DNA from: Bradyrhizobium sp. dw_411
Lineage (GTDB): Bacteria > Pseudomonadota > Alphaproteobacteria > Rhizobiales > Xanthobacteraceae
Direction of reading: 5' to 3'
DNA length: 64,000 nucleotides
Assembly: GCF_018449695.1 (NCBI RefSeq)
Contig: NZ_JAAVUY010000027.1
Span: 1-64,000 of the forward strand
The notes beneath the pieces were generated by a model. That model did no database searches and was not told the DNA's origin. It worked only from the letters and a program-made list of their open reading frames with translations. Position numbers and translations under genes: made by a program. Of this stretch, positions 60,526 through 64,000 are shown one piece after another (position 1 is the first letter of the stretch; the number at the start of each line of letters is the position of its first letter).

Positions 60526-61455
60526 TTAGAGGCCCCAACGCAGCGCCATCGCATCGAGGCCGCGGGCAAGTTCGATCAAGCCGGCGCGCGTTTCAGGCCT
60601 GAGCTGTTTCAGCGGATGACGTACGGCATCGGATTTGATCACGCGCCCTTCCTTCATCAGTACCTTGCAGGCCTGCAAGCCGCATTGCCGGTTCTCATAA
60701 TTGATAAGCGGAAGCCAGCGCGTATAGGCCTCCGCGGCCTTGGCGCGATCGCCGGCAAAATACGGATCGGTGATCTGCCTGATACCGTCGGGGTAACCGC
60801 CGCCGGTCATCGCGCCGCTCGCGCCTGCTTCGAGATCTGCCAGAAGGGTAATACCTTCTTCGCCATCCCAGGGTCCTTCGATCGCATCGCCGCCAAGTTC
60901 GATAAGATCGCGAAGTTTGTTGGCCGCTTGCGGCGTTTCGATCTTGAAGTACGCGACATGCTCGATCTCTTTCGCCATGCGGGCGAGAAACCCGGCAGAC
61001 AGAGGGGTTCCGGCGACCGGCGCATCCTGGATCATGATTGGAATGCCGATCGCGTCCGAAACGATCTTGAAAAACTCGTAGATCGCGGGTTCTCCGACCC
61101 GGAAGGTCGCGCCGTGATAGGGCGGCATGATCATCACCATGGCGGCGCCGGCCGCTTGCGCCTGGCGGGAACGATCCGCGCAGATGTGCGAGCCGAAATG
61201 CGTCGTCGTGACGATAACCGGTATGCGGCCGGCGACATGATCCAGCGAGGCGTGCATCACTTGCATGCGCTCCTCGTCCGTCAAGACGAATTGCTCGGAG
61301 AAATTGGCGAGGATGCAAAGACCCTGAGAACCGGCATCGATCATGAAATCAAGACAGCGGCGTTGCCCGTCGAGGTCAAGCGCTCCGTTCTCGTCGAAGA
61401 TTGTCGGCACGACCGGAAACACACCGCGGTAAACCGTCTTCCGATGAGCCGCCAT
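60526..61455 (-). CDS. Dihydrodipicolinate synthase-family (DapA-like) aldolase
   Basis: 309 residues from MAAHRKTVYRGVFPVVPTIF (an ATG three codons earlier at 61464 sits too close to its GGAGA). A TIM-barrel class I aldolase/lyase; the Schiff-base Lys is probably Lys-171 in 'AYFKIETP'. The DHDPS 'GTTGE' motif is replaced by ANFSEQF and the catalytic 'Y-N-x-P' Tyr region reads MIQDAPVAGT, so it is not true DapA but a catabolic relative (keto-sugar-acid or hydroxy-keto-acid aldolase/dehydratase). Co-directional with the MFS gene 75 bp upstream, which likely imports its substrate. Confidence 0.85.
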   Translation of the reverse strand: MAAHRKTVYRGVFPVVPTIFDENGALDLDGQRRCLDFMIDAGSQGLCILANFSEQFVLTDEERMQVMHASLDHVAGRIPVIVTTTHFGSHICADRSRQAQAAGAAMVMIMPPYHGATFRVGEPAIYEFFKIVSDAIGIPIMIQDAPVAGTPLSAGFLARMAKEIEHVAYFKIETPQAANKLRDLIELGGDAIEGPWDGEEGITLLADLEAGASGAMTGGGYPDGIRQITDPYFAGDRAKAAEAYTRWLPLINYENRQCGLQACKVLMKEGRVIKSDAVRHPLKQLRPETRAGLIELARGLDAMALRWGL

Positions 61456-61529
61456 GATTGTCATTTCTCCATCTATGCGCAGCCCATGGCTCGCCACTCG
61501 AAACGGTCCGCTTGCCTTACCGGATATTA

Positions 61530-62888
61530 TCAAGCAGGCAGCGGTTTGCCCCTCGTCTCCGGCAGGAAGAAGGCCGCGACAAAGCCGACCACGTAAATGC
61601 ACGACAGGGTCATCGCAGCCTCTACGAATCCACCGAACATGACTATCATGGATCCTGCCAGCATCGGCCCCATGAACGAGATGAATCGCGGTCCGTTGAA
61701 AACAAAGGCAAGGGCGGTTGCGCGCATCCGTGTCGGGTAAAGTTCCGGAAGCCAGATCGGCATCCAGCTATGTTGTCCGCTGACGAAAATGGCGTTGACG
61801 AAGGCCAGCACCAACAATGCCCGCGGATCCTTGGTCAGGAAGAAAAGTGCAGGGGTCAGGATAAACGAGAGGGCGAAGAAGGTGAGGGTCACCGGTTTTC
61901 GGCCAAAAGCATCGGCAAGAAATCCGAATCCGGCATATCCGACGATCGCGCCTGCCGTAAAACACATGCCCACATAACTCGTCCATTGAGCGACCGGTAT
62001 CCCTTCGGAGGCGGCGAGCGAACCGATGTAGGGCGGCACCCATGTCGAGATGCTCCAGAAGCCGACGGTCGATGTCAGCGACATCAGGAAGGCCGCGATG
62101 GTGTAGCGTCTGGTCGTTCCGTCCGTCAGCAAATCCGTGAGCGTGAAGCGGGTGATCCGTTCGTCCGACACCGAGAGTTGTTCGCCGCGGCGCTTGCGCT
62201 CTTGCGCCGCTTCGCGTCGATCATTGGTCTTTTCCCAGACTTCCGATTCCGGAATGGATCGTCGGATCCAGAGCGTCAAAAGGGCGGGGAGCACGCCGAC
62301 CATGTACATGTAGCGCCAGCTGTTCGGTCCTATTGGCGCGATGAAAAGCCAGACCAGCGACGCCAAGAAAAAGCCCATGCCGAGCCCGCATTGCATGAGC
62401 CCGGCCCCCTTGCCGCGAGCACGGTCCGGCCACAGTTCGGCGATCATGGAGCTTCCGGTCGCCCATTCCGAACCCACCGCAATACCGACCATGAAGCGTA
62501 GAGCGGCAAAGGACCACCAGCTAAACGCAAACGCGGAAAGCCCCGTCATAATGGAATAGGCCATGATAGCCAGTACCATCATGCGCTTGCGGCCAATATA
62601 GTCGGCGAGGATCCCGCCGAGCAGGCCACCTATCCCCCAGCCAAGCAGGTTGATGCCGATAATCACGCCGACATAAAACGGAACCTGCGCGTGGAAGGCC
62701 GGATCGAGCAACTGACGTAGAGCCGGCCCTGCCGTCAGGATCAAGGCGTAATTCTCGAACCCGTCGAAAAGCCATCCCAGATTCGAGGCGGCAAGCGTGT
62801 TCCACTGCGTGCGGTTGAGTGTCTTGTACCAAGGCACATTGAGATCGTTCTTGCTGGCGATCGGCGTATCGGCGCTGATGTTCGTCAT
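61530..62888 (-). CDS. MFS permease, aromatic/organic acid symporter type
   Basis: 452 residues from the ATG at 62888 with GGGG upstream. Twelve membrane helices; 'NLGWLFDGFENYALILTAGPAL', 'GGILADYIGRKRMMVLAIMAYSIMTGLSAFA' and 'ELYPTRMRATALAF' place it in the sialate / aromatic acid:H+ symporter (AAHS-like) branch. A central cytoplasmic loop is highly charged (REAAQERKRRGE). Probably a carboxylate importer feeding the downstream aldolase. Confidence 0.9.
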   Translation of the reverse strand: MTNISADTPIASKNDLNVPWYKTLNRTQWNTLAASNLGWLFDGFENYALILTAGPALRQLLDPAFHAQVPFYVGVIIGINLLGWGIGGLLGGILADYIGRKRMMVLAIMAYSIMTGLSAFAFSWWSFAALRFMVGIAVGSEWATGSSMIAELWPDRARGKGAGLMQCGLGMGFFLASLVWLFIAPIGPNSWRYMYMVGVLPALLTLWIRRSIPESEVWEKTNDRREAAQERKRRGEQLSVSDERITRFTLTDLLTDGTTRRYTIAAFLMSLTSTVGFWSISTWVPPYIGSLAASEGIPVAQWTSYVGMCFTAGAIVGYAGFGFLADAFGRKPVTLTFFALSFILTPALFFLTKDPRALLVLAFVNAIFVSGQHSWMPIWLPELYPTRMRATALAFVFNGPRFISFMGPMLAGSMIVMFGGFVEAAMTLSCIYVVGFVAAFFLPETRGKPLPA

Positions 62889-63366
62889 TGCTTTCCCCAC
62901 CTGTTGTTATCGTTTTCTTTTTAGATACTCGATCCGAGCCGCAAGCCATCCGGCTGGCCTAGCGGCGCGACAAACAGCGACCGGGCGGGGTGCCGCCACG
63001 GCAAAAGATCAAACCAAAGACAGCGCCTTGCGGATAGGGCGATCTGTCTTCACGATGCGAGCAGCGCGCGTCTGCCAACCGTAATGGCGCGGAATCCAGT
63101 CTGTTCTATCGACCGGACTGACAAAGCGTCATGCGCGAGCGGCATCACTAGGGGCGACTCGGCCGACAGGGCTTGGCGTATCGATTGCCGTGTCATCACA
63201 ATCCCCCCTCTCTCGTTGGTTGACCAAAGCTCACGCAAGCGCCTGATGATCCGCAGCCTTACTTCGCGAGCGCCGGTCAAACCGGCTCCATTTCCCGAGA
63301 AATGAGCCAGGATTATAAAAATTGACAGACCAAAAATTGGCGGTTTTAATTGAGAAATTCTCACTC
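62889..63366. other. Spacer between the MFS gene and the GcvA-like gene
   Basis: 478 bp, holding only the truncated PEP mutase-like remnant (63050-63196) and an AT-richer stretch at 63310-63366 that should carry the promoter of the GcvA-like gene. Confidence 0.5.
63050..63196 (-). pseudogene. 5' remnant of an isocitrate lyase/PEP mutase-family gene
   Basis: 48 codons: MTRQSIRQALSAESPLVMPL followed by AHDALSVRSIEQTGFRAITVGRRALLAS, then a stop. The text matches the conserved N-terminus of the isocitrate lyase/phosphoenolpyruvate mutase superfamily (2-methylisocitrate or oxaloacetate-type lyases), whose members run to about 280 residues. A good GAGAGGGGGG ribosome binding site and ATG remain, but the rest of the barrel is gone before the MFS gene begins at 62888. 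Likely a deletion relic of the same catabolic operon. Confidence 0.6.
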
Positions 63367-64000
63367 ATGGCAAATCCCGGCCCACAGAAGAAAGTCGATC
63401 TGAAAGGCGCAGCCCCGGCGCAGGCCGCAAATGGGATTGGCGCGTCTGGGATCGGCGCGACCCGTCGGCTACCTCCCCTCAATGCCCTTCGGGCCTTCGA
63501 AGCCGCCGCACGGCTGGGGAGCCTCAAGAAGGCCAGTGAAGAACTTCATGTGACGCCGGGCGCTGTCAGTCGACAGGTTGCGTTACTCGAAAATGACATC
63601 AAGGCGAAACTGTTCAAGCGGCAGCATCGCAGGGTCACCCTGACGGCCGTCGGTGCTGCGTATCTGGAGGATGTGCGGATCGCGTTCGATCAGATCTCGC
63701 GCGCGACCGCCAGGGCGACCACCCGACTGGACGACAGAGAGCTCAAGCTTAGATCGCCGCCTACATTTGCAATCCGTTGGCTGGTCCCGCGGCTGGCAAA
63801 CTTCCACGCGGAAGAGCAGAATATTTCGGTCCAAATCACAACGTCGCACGATCCTGCCGACTTTGACCACGATGATTGCAATGCCGCCGTGCAATGGTCG
63901 GCGTCAATTGATCCAGCGCTTGAGAAGCATCTCTTGTTTGAGGATATGCTTTTCCCGATCTGCAGTGCCGATTTTCCTCGACCGGATGGCGGCTTCACGC
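63367..64000 (+). CDS. LysR-family regulator, GcvA-like (cut by window end)
   Basis: The first 211 codons are seen; the gene runs off the window. After a Gly/Ala-rich lead of about 30 residues comes 'RRLPPLNALRAFEAAARLGS' and 'ASEELHVTPGAVSRQVALLE', the GcvA-type winged helix, then 'FKRQHRRVTLTAVGAAYLEDV' and the start of the effector domain ('SPPTFAIRWLVPRLANFHAE'). Divergent from the MFS-aldolase pair and likely its regulator. Confidence 0.9.
   Translation, partial: MANPGPQKKVDLKGAAPAQAANGIGASGIGATRRLPPLNALRAFEAAARLGSLKKASEELHVTPGAVSRQVALLENDIKAKLFKRQHRRVTLTAVGAAYLEDVRIAFDQISRATARATTRLDDRELKLRSPPTFAIRWLVPRLANFHAEEQNISVQITTSHDPADFDHDDCNAAVQWSASIDPALEKHLLFEDMLFPICSADFPRPDGGFT

Overview
The window reads as a chromosomal segment of a GC-rich alphaproteobacterium of the Bradyrhizobium / Rhodopseudomonas / Nitrobacter group (family Nitrobacteraceae). 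This is inferred from the gene order of a complete division and cell wall (dcw) cluster followed by lpxC, bamD, recN and ligA, from the long-linker FtsZ, and from families of short palindromic intergenic repeats. No database was consulted. No tRNA, prophage, CRISPR array or complete insertion sequence was seen.

Region 1 (1-12.4 kb) holds housekeeping and accessory genes on both strands: a membrane-fused spermidine synthase-like protein, an FAD oxidoreductase, aquaporin Z, a small GrlR-like protein bracketed by DnaA-box-like repeats, a DHFR-like reductase, NTF2-like and VOC proteins, PrmA, aminopeptidase P and a Bcr/CflA transporter.

Region 2 (12.5-41.8 kb) is the cell envelope and division block, almost all on the minus strand. 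In transcription order it is rsmH, ftsL, ftsI, murE, murF, mraY, murD, ftsW, murG, murC, murB, ddl, ftsQ, ftsA, ftsZ, then lpxC, bamD, recN, ligA. Two plus-strand genes interrupt it: an exported SGNH/GDSL hydrolase between murD and ftsW, and a small AT-richer GIY-YIG nuclease gene between recN and ligA. The nuclease gene is bracketed by two direct copies of the main palindromic repeat, copies of which also sit at several dcw junctions. mraZ is not found next to rsmH. A divergent peptidoglycan amidase gene lies beyond the cluster.

Region 3 (42-53.2 kb) contains an ECF42-type sigma factor with its DGPF partner, RNase P RNA, a lipoprotein with a duplicated motif, TauE/SafE and EamA transporters, an MBOAT acyltransferase with an SGNH-like partner, and an EmrAB-type efflux pair divergent from a TetR repressor. 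The TetR operator is a perfect palindrome whose two arms look like the -35 boxes of both divergent promoters.

Region 4 (53.2-64 kb) is accessory. A tight six-gene minus-strand unit carries two related alpha/beta hydrolases (one with an added Tat leader), a Tat-type metallo-beta-lactamase-fold protein, an Asp-nucleophile hydrolase, a cytochrome P460 protein and a DUF6130 protein. It is divergent from a LysR gene, and a second P460 gene follows. Diverged copies of one dispersed repeat lie at both ends, so the whole may have moved as a unit. Beyond it are an MFS permease, a DapA-like aldolase, a truncated PEP mutase-like remnant and a GcvA-like regulator cut by the window end. The two most interesting candidates are the GIY-YIG gene with its palindromic repeats and the P460/hydrolase cassette.
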